This document shows positions 1 through 6,478 of a stretch of 6,478 nucleotides of DNA, one piece after another (position 1 is the stretch's first letter; every line of letters starts with the position of its first letter). The translations under genes and the position numbers were made by a program. Under the pieces are notes generated by a model, which saw nothing but the letters and a program-made list of their open reading frames with translations, did not search any database and was not told the DNA's origin. This DNA comes from Oxalobacteraceae bacterium (GTDB lineage: Bacteria > Pseudomonadota > Gammaproteobacteria > Burkholderiales > Burkholderiaceae_D). The stretch spans positions 1 to 6,478 of the forward strand of contig CANGFL010000077.1 of assembly GCA_947453015.1 (NCBI GenBank), in the 5' to 3' direction.

Positions 1-2
1 AT

Positions 3-752
3 TCAGATGACTTTTGCTTCGTTCTTCAACTTCGCAACCAGTGTTGCGACATCCGGCACCATGGTGCCCGCTGAACGTTTAGCCGGCTCGGAGACTTTGA
101 GCGTTTTTAAGCGCGGTGTGACATCCACACCCAAAGCATCGGGTTGAATCACATCGAGGGTTTTTTTCTTCGCCTTCATAATGTTTGGCAGAGTCACATA
201 ACGTGGCTCATTCAAACGCAAATCAGTCGTAACGATGGCAGGTAACGTTAGTGAAATCGTTTCAAGACCACCATCCACTTCGCGAGTAACAGTCGCTTTA
301 TCACCATCGACAGTTAGTTTGGAAGCAAACGTCGCCTGCGGCCAACCAAGAAGCGCTGCCAGCATTTGACCGGTTTGATTGCAATCATCGTCAATCGCCT
401 GCTTACCTAAAATGATGAGTTGCGGTTGCTCTTTTTCAGCGACGGCTTTCAACAATTTTGCCACCGCCAAAGGCTGCAGATCCGCATCGGTTTCGACCAA
501 GATAGCGCGATCAGCACCAATCGCCATTGCCGTTCGCAACGTCTCCTGACATTGCGTAACACCACACGACACAGCAATCACTTCCGTCGCTTTGCCGCCT
601 TCTTTTAGACGCATCGCTTCTTCAACAGCGATTTCATCGAAGGGGTTCATCGACATCTTGACGTTGGCGATATCCACACCACTGCTATCGGATTTAACGC
701 GCACCTTCACGTTGTAATCGACCACGCGTTTGACGGGTACCAGTACCTTCAT
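3..752 (-). CDS. etfB: Electron transfer flavoprotein subunit beta
   Basis: EtfB pairs with EtfA to form the soluble FAD/AMP heterodimer that takes electrons from acyl-CoA and related dehydrogenases and passes them to ETF:ubiquinone oxidoreductase. The 249-aa product has the usual family length and is complete. Visible marks are the N-terminal strand [12 protein letters not shown], the AMP-binding loop around residues 121-130 ([10 protein letters not shown]), the ETF-beta signature region around 155-185 (REVDGGLET, then [11 protein letters not shown]), and the partner-docking recognition loop [10 protein letters not shown] at 188-197, whose Leu is the anchor known from the human protein. An AAGGA Shine-Dalgarno at 758-762 sits 5 nt before the ATG and supports this start. 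The stop lies 2 bases from the window edge; family context suggests etfA follows immediately on the same strand, but it is not visible. A promoter and a candidate operator lie upstream. Identification is firm. Confidence 0.97.
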   Translation of the reverse strand: MKVLVPVKRVVDYNVKVRVKSDSSGVDIANVKMSMNPFDEIAVEEAMRLKEGGKATEVIAVSCGVTQCQETLRTAMAIGADRAILVETDADLQPLAVAKLLKAVAEKEQPQLIILGKQAIDDDCNQTGQMLAALLGWPQATFASKLTVDGDKATVTREVDGGLETISLTLPAIVTTDLRLNEPRYVTLPNIMKAKKKTLDVIQPDALGVDVTPRLKTLKVSEPAKRSAGTMVPDVATLVAKLKNEAKVI

Positions 753-812
753 AACTATCCTTGGGAAGAATTGAATTGCCTGACCAGCCCAGCGAAACCT
801 GGAGCCGCCAGA

Positions 813-828
813 TTGACGTTAACGTAAA
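813..828. promoter_or_regulatory. Candidate operator over the etfB start site
   Basis: The sequence TTGACGTTAACGTAAA is an inverted repeat in which 14 of 16 positions are symmetric, with a perfect 10-bp core ACGTTAACGT at 816-825. It lies about 5 bp downstream of the predicted minus-strand -10 box of etfB and would cover the transcription start, the place expected for a repressor. From memory it resembles sites of LiuR, the MerR-family regulator of branched-chain amino acid degradation in beta- and gammaproteobacteria, whose pathway needs ETF. Assignment to LiuR rather than another regulator such as a TetR-type FadP is inference. Confidence 0.5.
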
Positions 829-833
829 CCACG

Positions 834-862
834 ATTATAGGGAATAACGCAACTCTGCGCAA
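834..862 (-). promoter_or_regulatory. Predicted sigma-70 promoter of etfB
   Basis: On the minus strand a perfect -10 box TATAAT occupies 839-834. Exactly 17 bp upstream is TTGCGC at 862-857, which matches the -35 consensus in its first three bases. Transcription should start near 827, giving a leader of about 75 nt before etfB. The -35 overlaps the T-run that follows tusA, so etfB is probably expressed from its own promoter. Confidence 0.55.
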
Positions 863-883
863 AAATCACGCACGGTCGTTCGT
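861..883 (-). terminator. Weak candidate intrinsic terminator after tusA
   Basis: Directly after the tusA TAA the minus strand reads ACGAAC, loop GACC, then GTGCGT, followed by GATTTTT. The stem is 6 bp with one A-G mismatch and the tail has five Ts. This is short and imperfect, so termination is likely partial at best, but its place between the tusA stop and the etfB promoter is right for a transcript end. Confidence 0.3.
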
Positions 884-1111
884 TTATTTTCTACGTAGGA
901 AAAAGGTAAATTCAGCGTCCTGTTCTTCGTGCGATAACAACTCATTACCCGTTTGGCGGGCAAACGCGTTGAAATCCCTGACTGAACCCGGGTCGGTAGC
1001 CATCACTCTCAAAATTTCGCCGGTTTGCATGTCGTTCAGCGCTTTTTTTGCTTTCAGTATTGGCAACGGGCATTTCATGCCACGCGCATCGACATCTTTC
1101 TGAAATTCCAT
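884..1111 (-). CDS. tusA: TusA-family sulfur carrier protein
   Basis: A 75-aa protein of the TusA/SirA/YeeD fold, slightly shorter than E. coli TusA. Members carry a persulfide on one cysteine and hand sulfur to acceptors; in E. coli TusA receives it from IscS and feeds the relay to MnmA for 2-thiouridine in tRNA. The diagnostic CPxP motif is intact as RGMKCPLP, with the sulfur-carrying Cys at residue 14, followed by the helix KAKKALNDMQTGE and a strand pattern (LRVMATDPGSVRDF) typical of the fold. No extra domain or signal peptide is seen. An AGAGGG ribosome-binding site at 1118-1124 is well spaced from the ATG. The gene lies 92 bp downstream of the Nudix gene and 131 bp upstream of etfB on the same strand. 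Family membership is firm; whether it works in tRNA thiolation, molybdenum-cofactor chemistry or sulfur oxidation cannot be settled from the sequence. Confidence 0.88.
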   Translation of the reverse strand: MEFQKDVDARGMKCPLPILKAKKALNDMQTGEILRVMATDPGSVRDFNAFARQTGNELLSHEEQDAEFTFFLRRK

Positions 1112-1141
1112 TCCTTACCCTCTGCAAAACTACTTAGCAAA

Positions 1142-1169
1142 ATTTTAAGCTGCGAAGACACTGTGCGCA
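1142..1169 (-). promoter_or_regulatory. Possible weak promoter of tusA
   Basis: Minus-strand TAAAAT at 1147-1142 could be a -10 box, with TGCGCA (3 of 6 matches to the -35 consensus) 16 bp upstream at 1169-1164. The start would fall near 1135, leaving a leader of about 24 nt that still contains the ribosome-binding site. The -35 is poor, and transcription from upstream genes is an alternative. Confidence 0.3.
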
Positions 1170-1203
1170 TCATTCATTTGATACAAACGAAAAGAAAGTA
1201 TTT

Positions 1204-1746
1204 TCAGTCGTTCGACGGCGCTTCTTGACCCCAATCGATGAATTCAGGCTCTAGTCCCCGAGCTCGCATCCAATCTGCCATGGCATAACCGGTTCCGGCG
1301 CGCCAGGGTTTGAGTTTTTCGGGCGAAATCAACCGATACTCCACCAGCTCTGGTGAAAGACGAATCTCACCCTCAGCCTGCACGTGGTACGCGATGATCA
1401 ACTCATTTTTGCGCAGAAATTCATACACACCGATCAGCTCAATTTTGCTCGCTTGCAGACTGGTTTCTTCCTGCAACTCGCGCGCGATGCCTTGCTCGGG
1501 TGTTTCACCGCGCTCCATAAAGCCGGTAATCAACGCAAAATTCTTTGGACCCCAGGCCGCATTACGCGCTAACAAAATTTTATTCTCGACTTCAACTAAC
1601 GCCGCCAGTACAGGTACAGGGTTATCCCAGTGAGTCCAGTGACCAACCGGACAGGCTAATCGCGCTTTTTCTCCGTCCGCGCCTGATTCGCTGTCATGAC
1701 GCATCACCAATTCACTGGCACACACAGGGCAATAACGATAGTCCAT
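1204..1746 (-). CDS. Nudix hydrolase with N-terminal zinc ribbon
   Basis: The 180-aa product joins a small zinc ribbon to a Nudix domain, so it should hydrolyse a nucleoside diphosphate linked to another group, using Mg2+ or Mn2+. The ribbon ligands appear to be C6 and C9 (CPVC) with C32 and H36 (CPVGH), giving a C3H set. The Nudix box starts at G75 and reads GFMERGETPEQGIARELQEE, with E81, R89, E90, E93 and E94 all in place; the late consensus glycine is Ser96. The SQPWPFPxS motif that marks NudC NADH pyrophosphatase is absent, so it should not be called NudC; the substrate is unknown. No signal peptide is seen, so it is cytosolic. The ATG is chosen because CPVC follows at once, as is usual in this family, but no Shine-Dalgarno precedes it. 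A TATAAA at 1756-1761 would give an almost leaderless mRNA; read-through from alaS is the alternative. Confidence 0.88.
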   Translation of the reverse strand: MDYRYCPVCASELVMRHDSESGADGEKARLACPVGHWTHWDNPVPVLAALVEVENKILLARNAAWGPKNFALITGFMERGETPEQGIARELQEETSLQASKIELIGVYEFLRKNELIIAYHVQAEGEIRLSPELVEYRLISPEKLKPWRAGTGYAMADWMRARGLEPEFIDWGQEAPSND

Positions 1747-1780
1747 GAATTGTTTTTTATAGTTTTTGTTGTAAAAATTC

Positions 1781-1816
1781 AGCGCTTAATTAAGAGCTTA
1801 ATTAAGAGCCTAATTA
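1781..1816. repeat. Three tandem 12-bp AT-rich palindromic repeats
   Basis: Three head-to-tail units, AGCGCTTAATTA, AGAGCTTAATTA and AGAGCCTAATTA, fill the gap between alaS and the Nudix gene. Each unit together with the next two bases contains CTTAATTAAG, a perfect 10-bp palindrome in copies 1 and 2 and off by one base in copy 3. On the minus-strand transcript, copies 3 and 2 can pair as a 9-bp stem (GCTTAATTA with TAATTAAGC) around a 6-nt loop, starting about 19 nt after the alaS stop. The stem is AT-rich, and the nearest T-run (1772-1779) is some way downstream, so it is a poor intrinsic terminator. It may act as a 3'-end stabiliser, a protein-binding array, or nothing. Confidence 0.8.
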
Positions 1817-1837
1817 AGCACTAAGACACTTAGATAC

Positions 1838-4468
1838 TTAGTTGCTGACTCGTTCACTCACCCATTGGCTAACGCCAGCCAGCGCTTTAGGTAATCCTGA
1901 CGGATCCGTACCACCCGCTTGCGCCATATCAGGACGACCACCACCTTTACCACCTACTTGTTGAGCGACGAAATTAACTAAGTCACCGGCTTTCACTTTA
2001 GACGTTGAGTCAGCAGTCACGCCCGCAATCAAACTCACCTTGCCATCACTCACTGATGCCAGCACGATAGCAGCAGTTTTTAATTTATCTTTCATCTTGT
2101 CCATCACGGCGCGCAAGGTGTTCGCATCGGCGTTTTCTAATGTCACTGCAAGCACTTTAATGCCATGAATATCCACTGCTTGTGCCAACAAATCATCACC
2201 CTGCCCAGAAGCCATCTTGGCTTTGAGCGCAGCTAATTCTTTTTCGAGCGACTTCACTTGATCTTGTACCTGCGCGATACGTTGCGTGATTTCTTCGGGT
2301 TGCACCTTGAGTGCATTCGCAGCTTCATTTACGCGAGCAGCCAGCGATTGAACTAAAGTTAACGCATGCTCACCGGTCACGGCTTCTACGCGCCGAATGC
2401 CAGCGGCAACGCCACCTTCAGAAACGATTTTGAATAAACCAATATCGCCGGTACGCGTGACATGCGTACCGCCACATAATTCGGTTGAACTACCAATGCC
2501 GAGTACGCGCACTTGATCACCGTATTTTTCGCCAAATAAAGCCATCGCACCAGCTTTAATCGCATCGTCATACGCCATTAATTCAGCATTGGTAGCGTCG
2601 TTGTGCAGAATTTCGTGATTCACCAAAGCTTCAACACGACGAATTTCATCAGCGCTCAGGGGCGCGTTATGACTAAAATCAAAACGCGTTTTATCGGCAT
2701 CAACCAATGAGCCTTTTTGCATCACGTGGCCACCGAGCACCATACGCAAGGCCTTGTGCATCAAGTGAGTCGCCGAATGATTGCGCATCGTGGATGCACG
2801 CACGTTAATATTAACTGTCGCTTTTATTGCATCATCTACTGCGAGCTTGCCAGTTGCTAATTTACCGTGATGACCAAATACATCCGGTTGTACTTTTTGT
2901 GTATCACTAACTGCAAAAGAGGCGGCGCTCGATTCAATCAAACCCACATCACCCGCTTGCCCGCCTGACTCCGCATAAAACGGTGAACGATCTAAGACGA
3001 TCGTCGCTTCTTGACCGGCGGTGATCTCTTTTACCGACACACCATCGACATACAGCGCGAGTATCTTGGCTGTATCAGTCAGATTGTCGTATCCAGTGAA
3101 CTGCGTTTTCGGACCTGAATAGTCAATCGCTGCGGCCATCTCAAATTTACCCGCTGCGCGCGCGGTAGATTTTTGCTTTTCCATCGCTTCATGAAAACCC
3201 GATTCATCCAGCGCGACGTCACGCTCGCGGCAAATATCGGCGGTCAAATCTAATGGAAAACCATAGGTATCGTACAAAGTGAACGCTGTTTTTCCATCGA
3301 GCTGTCCCGGATTTTTCGCCAGCGCTGCCTCGAGGATTTTCATACCGTTTTCTAAGGTCTCACCAAAACGCTCTTCTTCTTGCTTGAGCACTTTCGCTAC
3401 GCGCTCAGCCGCTTCGGCCAGCTCAGGATATGCCACACCCATTTCACTGACTAAATCAGGAATCAATTTATAAAAGAAGGGTTTTTTCTGACCCAACTTA
3501 TTGCCATGTCGCAGGGCGCGTCGAATAATTCTGCGCAATACATAGGCGCGACCCTCGCTGCCAGGCACCACACCATCCACCACTAAAAAAGCGCAGGCAC
3601 GAATATGATCGGCAATCACGCGCAATGAATTGTTGGTTAAATCTTTAGCGCCTGTTTCGCGCGCCGCGGCTTTAATCAGCCGCTGAAACTGATCAATCTC
3701 GTAATTACTATGCACATGCTGAAGTATGGCTGCTAAACGCTCCAGACCCATGCCGGTATCAACGCAAGGCGCAGGTAGTGGAGTCAGCGTCGCTTCACCC
3801 GTTGCAGGATCAATTTGACGATCAAACTGCATGAACACGTTGTTCCAAATTTCAATGTAGCGATCACCATCTTCTTCTGCGCTGCCCGGTGGTCCACCCC
3901 AAATATCTGGGCCGTGATCATAGAAAATTTCTGAACACGGACCACACGGTCCGGTATCGGCCATCTGCCAAAAATTATCGGATGCATACGGCGCACCCTT
4001 GTTGTCACCAATACGAATAACACGCTCAGGCGGTAGACCAATGTCTTTCACCCAAATGTCATAGGCTTCATCGTCGGTGTGATACACCGTAGCCCAGAGT
4101 TTTTCTGCGGGCAAGCCGTAAACTTTGGTTAAAAGTTCAAATGACCAAATCAGTGAATCGCGTTTGAAGTAATCTCCAAACGACCAATTACCCAGCATCT
4201 CAAAAAATGTATGGTGGCGCGCGGTGTAACCTACATTCTCCAGATCGTTATGTTTACCGCCCGCACGCAAACAGCGCTGGACCGATGCGGCTCGCACGTA
4301 ATCGCGTTTGTCGGTGCCAAGAAAAACATCCTTGAACTGCACCATGCCTGAATTGGTGAACAATAAAGTCGGATCATTACCTGGCACGAGACTAGAGGAC
4401 CTAACGACGCTGTGTGCTTTAGAGGCGTAGAAGGAGAGAAATTTTTCGCGAATGTCGGACGTGTTCAT
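1838..4468 (-). CDS. alaS: Alanine--tRNA ligase
   Basis: AlaRS is the class II synthetase that charges tRNA-Ala and hydrolyses mischarged Ser- or Gly-tRNA-Ala in the cytoplasm. From this ATG the protein has 876 aa, the same length as the E. coli enzyme. Domains in order are the aminoacylation core ([18 protein letters not shown] near 24-41), motif 2 around 82-102 ([20 protein letters not shown]), motif 3 GMGLER near 239, then the tRNA-recognition region. The editing site has zinc ligands H564 and H568 (NHSATHLMH) and C665 and H669 (CGGTH), all intact. A coiled coil follows at about 722-754, then the C-Ala domain with [15 protein letters not shown] near 840-854. An upstream in-frame TTG at 4486 would add six residues (MRHQVP) that do not fit the family start, so ATG 4468 is preferred although no Shine-Dalgarno is visible before it. 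The neighbours recX, lysC or csrA, common in many gammaproteobacteria, are absent here. Confidence 0.98.
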   Translation of the reverse strand: MNTSDIREKFLSFYASKAHSVVRSSSLVPGNDPTLLFTNSGMVQFKDVFLGTDKRDYVRAASVQRCLRAGGKHNDLENVGYTARHHTFFEMLGNWSFGDYFKRDSLIWSFELLTKVYGLPAEKLWATVYHTDDEAYDIWVKDIGLPPERVIRIGDNKGAPYASDNFWQMADTGPCGPCSEIFYDHGPDIWGGPPGSAEEDGDRYIEIWNNVFMQFDRQIDPATGEATLTPLPAPCVDTGMGLERLAAILQHVHSNYEIDQFQRLIKAAARETGAKDLTNNSLRVIADHIRACAFLVVDGVVPGSEGRAYVLRRIIRRALRHGNKLGQKKPFFYKLIPDLVSEMGVAYPELAEAAERVAKVLKQEEERFGETLENGMKILEAALAKNPGQLDGKTAFTLYDTYGFPLDLTADICRERDVALDESGFHEAMEKQKSTARAAGKFEMAAAIDYSGPKTQFTGYDNLTDTAKILALYVDGVSVKEITAGQEATIVLDRSPFYAESGGQAGDVGLIESSAASFAVSDTQKVQPDVFGHHGKLATGKLAVDDAIKATVNINVRASTMRNHSATHLMHKALRMVLGGHVMQKGSLVDADKTRFDFSHNAPLSADEIRRVEALVNHEILHNDATNAELMAYDDAIKAGAMALFGEKYGDQVRVLGIGSSTELCGGTHVTRTGDIGLFKIVSEGGVAAGIRRVEAVTGEHALTLVQSLAARVNEAANALKVQPEEITQRIAQVQDQVKSLEKELAALKAKMASGQGDDLLAQAVDIHGIKVLAVTLENADANTLRAVMDKMKDKLKTAAIVLASVSDGKVSLIAGVTADSTSKVKAGDLVNFVAQQVGGKGGGRPDMAQAGGTDPSGLPKALAGVSQWVSERVSN

Positions 4469-4534
4469 GGGGACTTGGTGGCGCAATTTTTAGCCTGCGA
4501 ATAGAAGGATTGCAGGACTCTAGGAAAGGCAACG

Positions 4535-4540
4535 ATTATA
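4535..4540 (-). promoter_or_regulatory. Predicted -10 element of the alaS promoter
   Basis: Within the 181-bp gap upstream of alaS the minus strand has a perfect TATAAT, flanked by ACG on one side and CGT on the other. No good -35 sits at 16-18 bp; CTGAGT at 4565-4560 has three matches but a 19-bp spacer. The start would be near 4528, giving a leader of about 60 nt. The rest of the gap (4541-4649) shows no gene, no clear terminator for ugpQ and no RNA structure I can support. The 9-mer TATAATCGT is shared with the etfB promoter. Confidence 0.5.
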
Positions 4541-4649
4541 CGTGAAGCCCACTCTGCAGACTCAGCCAGCAGCTTCCTGCATCAGACTACATTGCCGAAA
4601 AATTAATGAATTTCAATCAGTTGTGAAAAGAATCTATGTGAAATGCATC

Positions 4650-5393
4650 TCAGTGAATATATCGTTGATCGAAAAAATCCGGGGCTATCAGGTCTAGCCG
4701 GTCGGTGCAAAGGGCGTCGACTCCCGCATCGAACAAAGCACGCGCCTGAACAGGATCATTCACGGTGTAGCAGAGTAGCTTAATGCCTTCAGCCTTCAGC
4801 GCTTTAACAGTTGAGGAAGCCAGGCTCTTTGCGTTGGCATGAATCGTATCGGAGTCCAGCATCGCCAAGGTTTGCTGCCAGTCATGCGGCACAGCATCGA
4901 CTAACCACGCACGCGGTATAGATGGAGCCATTTGTTTGACAACCTTTAGCGCATCCAGCGAAAAAGAGGACAACAACACACTGCTCGGTGGAAGAACGGC
5001 ACAAAATTGTGCAATCAACTCTGCGGTACGCGTGTCATGACCCGGTACAGGTTTGATTTCAACGTTCATAAAAATACCTGAGCTAATGCAATAGCTGGCA
5101 GCGTCAGCAAATAAGGGGATGCGCTCGCCTGCATAGCCGGCTGAAAACCACGAACCCGCATCCATCGCCAGCAATTCGCTCGCAGTAAGGTCGCTGATAC
5201 TGCCTGCTCCAGCCACCGTTCGGCCCAAATAGTCATCGTGCATCAGGATCAGCCCCTCATCGCGAGTGGCCATGACATCAAACTCCACACCACGAAACCC
5301 CATTTCATAGCCTTTGCGCAAGGCGGCCATGGTATTTTCGGGCGCTAAGACGCCTCCCCCACGGTGCGCCAGTACTCTTGGATAGGTCCACAT
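4650..5393 (-). CDS. ugpQ: Glycerophosphodiester phosphodiesterase, UgpQ type
   Basis: The enzyme cleaves glycerophosphodiesters from phospholipid turnover into sn-glycerol-3-phosphate and an alcohol. The 247-aa product is a single GDPD TIM barrel of the same length as E. coli UgpQ and lacks a signal peptide, which points to the cytosolic UgpQ rather than the periplasmic GlpQ. Residues seen, numbered from this ATG, are the catalytic H10-R11 in LAHRGGG, E19 in APENT, the metal ligands E37 and D39 (VEFDV), H52 in MHDD (second catalytic His), and E112 and K114 in NVEIKP. The closing ALCTDRLDLI segment is also typical. A GTG at 5396 directly precedes the ATG; the ATG fits the AGGAG spacing slightly better, and the difference is one residue. 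The ugpBAEC transporter genes usually linked to ugpQ are not here. It is divergent from glnS and 181 bp upstream of alaS on the same strand. Confidence 0.92.
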   Translation of the reverse strand: MWTYPRVLAHRGGGVLAPENTMAALRKGYEMGFRGVEFDVMATRDEGLILMHDDYLGRTVAGAGSISDLTASELLAMDAGSWFSAGYAGERIPLFADAASYCISSGIFMNVEIKPVPGHDTRTAELIAQFCAVLPPSSVLLSSFSLDALKVVKQMAPSIPRAWLVDAVPHDWQQTLAMLDSDTIHANAKSLASSTVKALKAEGIKLLCYTVNDPVQARALFDAGVDALCTDRLDLIAPDFFDQRYIH

Positions 5394-5401
5394 CACACGT
5401 A

Positions 5402-5406
5402 CTCCT
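5402..5406 (-). promoter_or_regulatory. Ribosome-binding site of ugpQ
   Basis: AGGAG on the minus strand lies 8 nt before the ATG at 5393 and 5 nt before the GTG at 5396. Both spacings work, and 8 nt is nearer the usual optimum. It is the clearest Shine-Dalgarno in the window. Confidence 0.7.
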
Positions 5407-5424
5407 GAGCTTACTCATGCGCCG

Positions 5425-5430
5425 ATTGTA
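5425..5430 (-). promoter_or_regulatory. Predicted -10 element of the ugpQ promoter
   Basis: Minus-strand TACAAT matches the -10 consensus at five of six positions. Transcription would start near 5418, about 25 nt before the ugpQ ATG and just upstream of its ribosome-binding site. No recognisable -35 lies at 16-18 bp upstream, so activity may be weak or activator-dependent. Confidence 0.35.
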
Positions 5431-5438
5431 GGCTACGG

Positions 5439-5444
5439 TAAAAT
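5439..5444 (+). promoter_or_regulatory. Predicted -10 element of the glnS promoter
   Basis: Plus-strand TAAAAT lies 35 bp before the glnS ATG and would give a leader of about 28 nt. The hexamer at the expected -35 position is poor. It sits only 8 bp from the opposing ugpQ -10 box, so the two polymerases would compete for the same DNA. Confidence 0.4.
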
Positions 5445-5479
5445 CGCACCTTGATTTCTTCGATCCGGCTTCCACATCC

Positions 5480-6478
5480 ATGGGCAATGACAGCAACAAC
5501 GGCGCACTTAATGCGCCGTCCAATTTTTTGCGCGGCATTATCGATGCCGATACTGCAAGCGATAAATACGCCAATCGGACCGATGCACAAGGCAAGCCAT
5601 TGCCTAATGTTATTACCCGTTTCCCGCCCGAGCCGAATGGCTATCTTCACATCGGCCATGCAAAATCCATTTGCCTCAATTTTGGATTAGCGCGTGATTA
5701 CCAAGGTCGTTGTCATCTGCGGTTTGACGATACCAATCCAGCCAAGGAAGATCAGGAATACGTCGATACCATCATCGACACGGTGGAATGGTTAGGTTTT
5801 AACTGGCAACACGCTGGCGACCATCACCAATATTTTGCCAGTGATTATTTCGATCAGCTTTACGCCATGGCTGAATGGTTAGTGACGGCTAATCACGCCT
5901 ACGTGGATAGTCAAAGTGCGGAAGAGATGGCGGCGAATCGTGGCAATTTTAGTGAGCCAGGAAAAAATTCGCGCTTTCGCGATCGCCCAGCTGCGGAGTC
6001 GCTCGATTTACTGCGTCGCATGAAAGCTGGCGAGTTCAAGGATGGTGAACATATTTTGCGCGCGAAAATTGATATGGCTTCGCCCAATATGAATATGCGC
6101 GATCCGGCCATTTACCGAATTCGACACGCTCATCACCACCGCACGGGTGACACGTGGTGTATCTATCCTATGTACGATTATGCGCACCCGATATCGGATG
6201 CGATAGAAAATATTACTCACTCAATTTGCACGCTAGAGTTTCAAGACCACCGTCCTTTTTATGATTGGATACTTGAACGCTTAGCTGAAGGCGGTTTCTT
6301 TAAAAAGCCACTTCCACATCAATATGAATTTGCACGACTGAATCTAACCTACGCCATCACCAGTAAGCGCAAGCTGCTGCAACTGGTCGAAGAAAAAATT
6401 GTTGATGGTTGGGATGATCCGCGTATGCCAACGATCGTGGGTATACGACGCCGCGGTTACACACCCGAATCGATTCAG
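5480..6478 (+). CDS. glnS: Glutamine--tRNA ligase, N-terminal 333 codons (cut by window edge)
   Basis: GlnRS is the class I synthetase that charges tRNA-Gln directly. The frame is open from ATG 5480 to the last base, giving exactly 333 codons with no stop, so the gene continues to the right; the full family length is about 550-590 aa. The class I HIGH signature appears in [15 protein letters not shown] (near 49-63), followed by RFDDTNP, the glutamine-pocket segment [10 protein letters not shown] with the Tyr equivalent to E. coli Y211, HSICTLEF with the Cys equivalent to C229, and the second signature ITSKRKL, where E. coli has VMSKRKL. The stretch [10 protein letters not shown] is also characteristic. 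Missing are the rest of the acceptor-arm connection and the beta-barrel anticodon-binding domains. The ATG is the first possible start after an in-frame TAG near 5429, and SNFLRGIID matches the family N-terminus, but no Shine-Dalgarno precedes it. Direct glutaminylation fits a proteobacterium. Confidence 0.97.
   Translation, partial: MGNDSNNGALNAPSNFLRGIIDADTASDKYANRTDAQGKPLPNVITRFPPEPNGYLHIGHAKSICLNFGLARDYQGRCHLRFDDTNPAKEDQEYVDTIIDTVEWLGFNWQHAGDHHQYFASDYFDQLYAMAEWLVTANHAYVDSQSAEEMAANRGNFSEPGKNSRFRDRPAAESLDLLRRMKAGEFKDGEHILRAKIDMASPNMNMRDPAIYRIRHAHHHRTGDTWCIYPMYDYAHPISDAIENITHSICTLEFQDHRPFYDWILERLAEGGFFKKPLPHQYEFARLNLTYAITSKRKLLQLVEEKIVDGWDDPRMPTIVGIRRRGYTPESIQ

Noticed and set aside
1310..1633. 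Plus-strand open frame of 107 codons inside the Nudix gene
   Set aside because: It is fully antisense to a recognised gene, has no family-like sequence and no ribosome-binding site of its own; it is a frame shadow. The same holds for the other antisense frames inside etfB, tusA, alaS and ugpQ.
4469..4486. In-frame TTG start that would extend AlaRS by six residues (MRHQVP)
   Set aside because: The next codon is an ATG that gives the usual N-terminus and 876 aa, with editing-site histidines at 564 and 568 as in E. coli; the extension has no better ribosome-binding site.
4595..4612. AAATT-CATT-AATTT inverted repeat after the ugpQ stop
   Set aside because: The stem is 5 bp of only A-T pairs without a proper T-tract, too weak to call a terminator.
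5305..5659. Minus-strand open frames across the ugpQ-glnS gap
   Set aside because: They overlap the ugpQ start in another frame and the glnS start on the opposite strand, and their proteins resemble nothing; the region is explained by divergent promoters.
5911..6220. Minus-strand open frames at the right end
   Set aside because: They lie antisense to glnS, whose plus-strand frame is open to the window edge and matches GlnRS throughout.
1..6478. A novel defence, mobile or biosynthetic system
   Set aside because: All six genes belong to well-known housekeeping families, with no transposase, integrase, repeat-spacer array, toxin pair or unknown multi-gene module in the window.

Overview
The window looks like ordinary chromosomal housekeeping DNA from a betaproteobacterium of moderate G+C. 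This is judged from protein wording I recognise: the EtfB and GlnRS sequences read closely like Burkholderiales/Nitrosomonadales versions, for example a TSKRKL signature loop in GlnRS and the [10 protein letters not shown] loop in EtfB. The genus cannot be named from the sequence alone. I see no mobile element, CRISPR array, tRNA, rRNA or prophage signal.

Layout, left to right. Five genes lie on the minus strand: etfB (3-752, electron transfer flavoprotein beta subunit), a TusA-family sulfur carrier (884-1111), a zinc-ribbon Nudix hydrolase (1204-1746), alaS (1838-4468, alanyl-tRNA synthetase) and a ugpQ-type glycerophosphodiester phosphodiesterase (4650-5393). A divergent plus-strand gene, glnS (from 5480), begins after an 86-bp intergenic region and runs off the right edge with 333 codons present. 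Transcription on the minus strand goes ugpQ, alaS, Nudix, tusA, etfB. The gaps are 181, 91, 92 and 131 bp, so this is a co-oriented run with several likely internal promoters rather than a tightly overlapping operon. No gene-free stretch exceeds 300 bases.

Functions. Two aminoacyl-tRNA synthetases (AlaRS, GlnRS) and a possible tRNA-thiolation sulfur carrier (TusA) give the cluster a translation flavour. UgpQ recovers glycerol-3-phosphate from phospholipid headgroup diesters. EtfB, with EtfA presumably encoded just beyond the left edge, carries electrons from acyl-CoA dehydrogenases to the quinone pool.

The main signals beyond the genes are these: a near-palindrome at 813-828 over the predicted etfB transcription start, resembling an operator of a branched-chain amino acid or fatty-acid catabolism regulator; three phased copies of a 12-bp AT-rich palindromic repeat between alaS and the Nudix gene; and back-to-back -10 elements between ugpQ and glnS. 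I found no convincing new multi-gene system here.
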